Source: Acanthamoeba sp. SK_2022b (lineage: Eukaryota; Discosea; Longamoebia; Acanthamoebidae). Taken from it: a DNA stretch of 64,000 nt. The stretch is taken from contig JANDJZ010000094.1 of NCBI GenBank assembly GCA_027943245.1, positions 52,722 to 116,721 on the forward strand. Reading direction: 5' to 3'. Numbering within the stretch: the stretch's first letter is position 1; every line of letters starts with the position of its first letter. Positions 63,805 to 64,000 of the stretch are shown here, piece after piece. Under the pieces are notes generated by a model that had not been told where the DNA came from, searched no databases, and saw only the letters and a list, made by a program, of their open reading frames with translations. The position numbers and the translations under genes are program-made.

Positions 63805-64000
63805 GTCTTTGTGGCCTTCTGTTACGCACCGAGTGCCGAAGCGCAGAACGAAGGCGCCGGACCTTCCCCCAGACTTATTGGTCCTTTTCTGGTTGTTAGG
63901 TGAAGGGCACGAGAGAAAGTTGTCCTCAAAACTCTCTGCGCCTAACTCCGCAGCTCCAACGGTTGGTGGAGATTATAAATATAATTAATACTGTGGTCAG
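63805..64000. promoter_or_regulatory. Upstream region of the membrane protein gene, window end
   Basis: No gene is recognised. A TATAAATATAATTA stretch at about 63974-63988 could be a promoter element for the minus-strand membrane protein gene or for a gene beyond the window. Confidence 0.35.

Overview
The window looks like nuclear DNA of an amoebozoan, most likely Acanthamoeba or a close relative. This rests on GC-rich coding exons, very dense short introns (about 55 to 110 nt, mostly GTACG/GTAAG to CAG), the standard code, and gene content that includes an endo-cellulase and many Rho/Ras signalling proteins. Splice models were built by eye: each exon chain below was checked for phase, and every complete model has a length divisible by three.

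Layout. 1-19.46 kb is gene-dense: a RhoGAP-WD40 protein (partial, -), a soluble P-type-ATPase-like protein (+), a small secreted protein (+), a bZIP factor (+), a SpoU RNA methylase (+), a sterol dehydrogenase (-), a MAU2/Scc4-like protein (-), a J-like protein (+) and a GT61-type glycosyltransferase (+). 19.46-31.56 kb is a lower-GC island of decayed mobile elements (DIRS-like and Copia-like retroelements, inverted arrays, unrecognised spliced ORFs). 31.6-35.1 kb is a native GC-rich block with TFIIA-gamma (+) and a second, inverted copy of the GT61 gene (-). 35.1-38.9 kb is a second mobile-element island. 38.9-47.1 kb carries a BAR-PH-inositol 5-phosphatase-C2 protein (+) and a PAQR receptor (+). 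47.2-54.1 kb is a third island, with two kinase-type pieces of a CR-effector-like gene, a transposase-like gene and two minisatellites. 54.1-64 kb has a G8-domain ectoprotein (+), an exportin-1 relic, a GH5 cellulase (+), a secreted PLA2-like protein (-), an atypical Ras (-) and a multispan membrane protein (-).

The genes do not form an operon; they are independent eukaryotic units, several sharing divergent or convergent intergenic gaps. Common themes are small GTPase and phosphoinositide signalling (RhoGAP, 5-phosphatase, Ras), secreted or surface proteins (G8 protein, cellulase, PLA2-like protein, GT61 enzymes) and sterol/PAQR biology.

The most remarkable locus is 2243-6076. An 18-exon gene encodes the cytosolic A, N and P domains of a Na/K-type (IIC) P-type ATPase in the right order, but every membrane segment is absent and every catalytic signature is altered. 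It reads as a soluble pseudo-pump. I know of no described family with this architecture, though I cannot search for one here.
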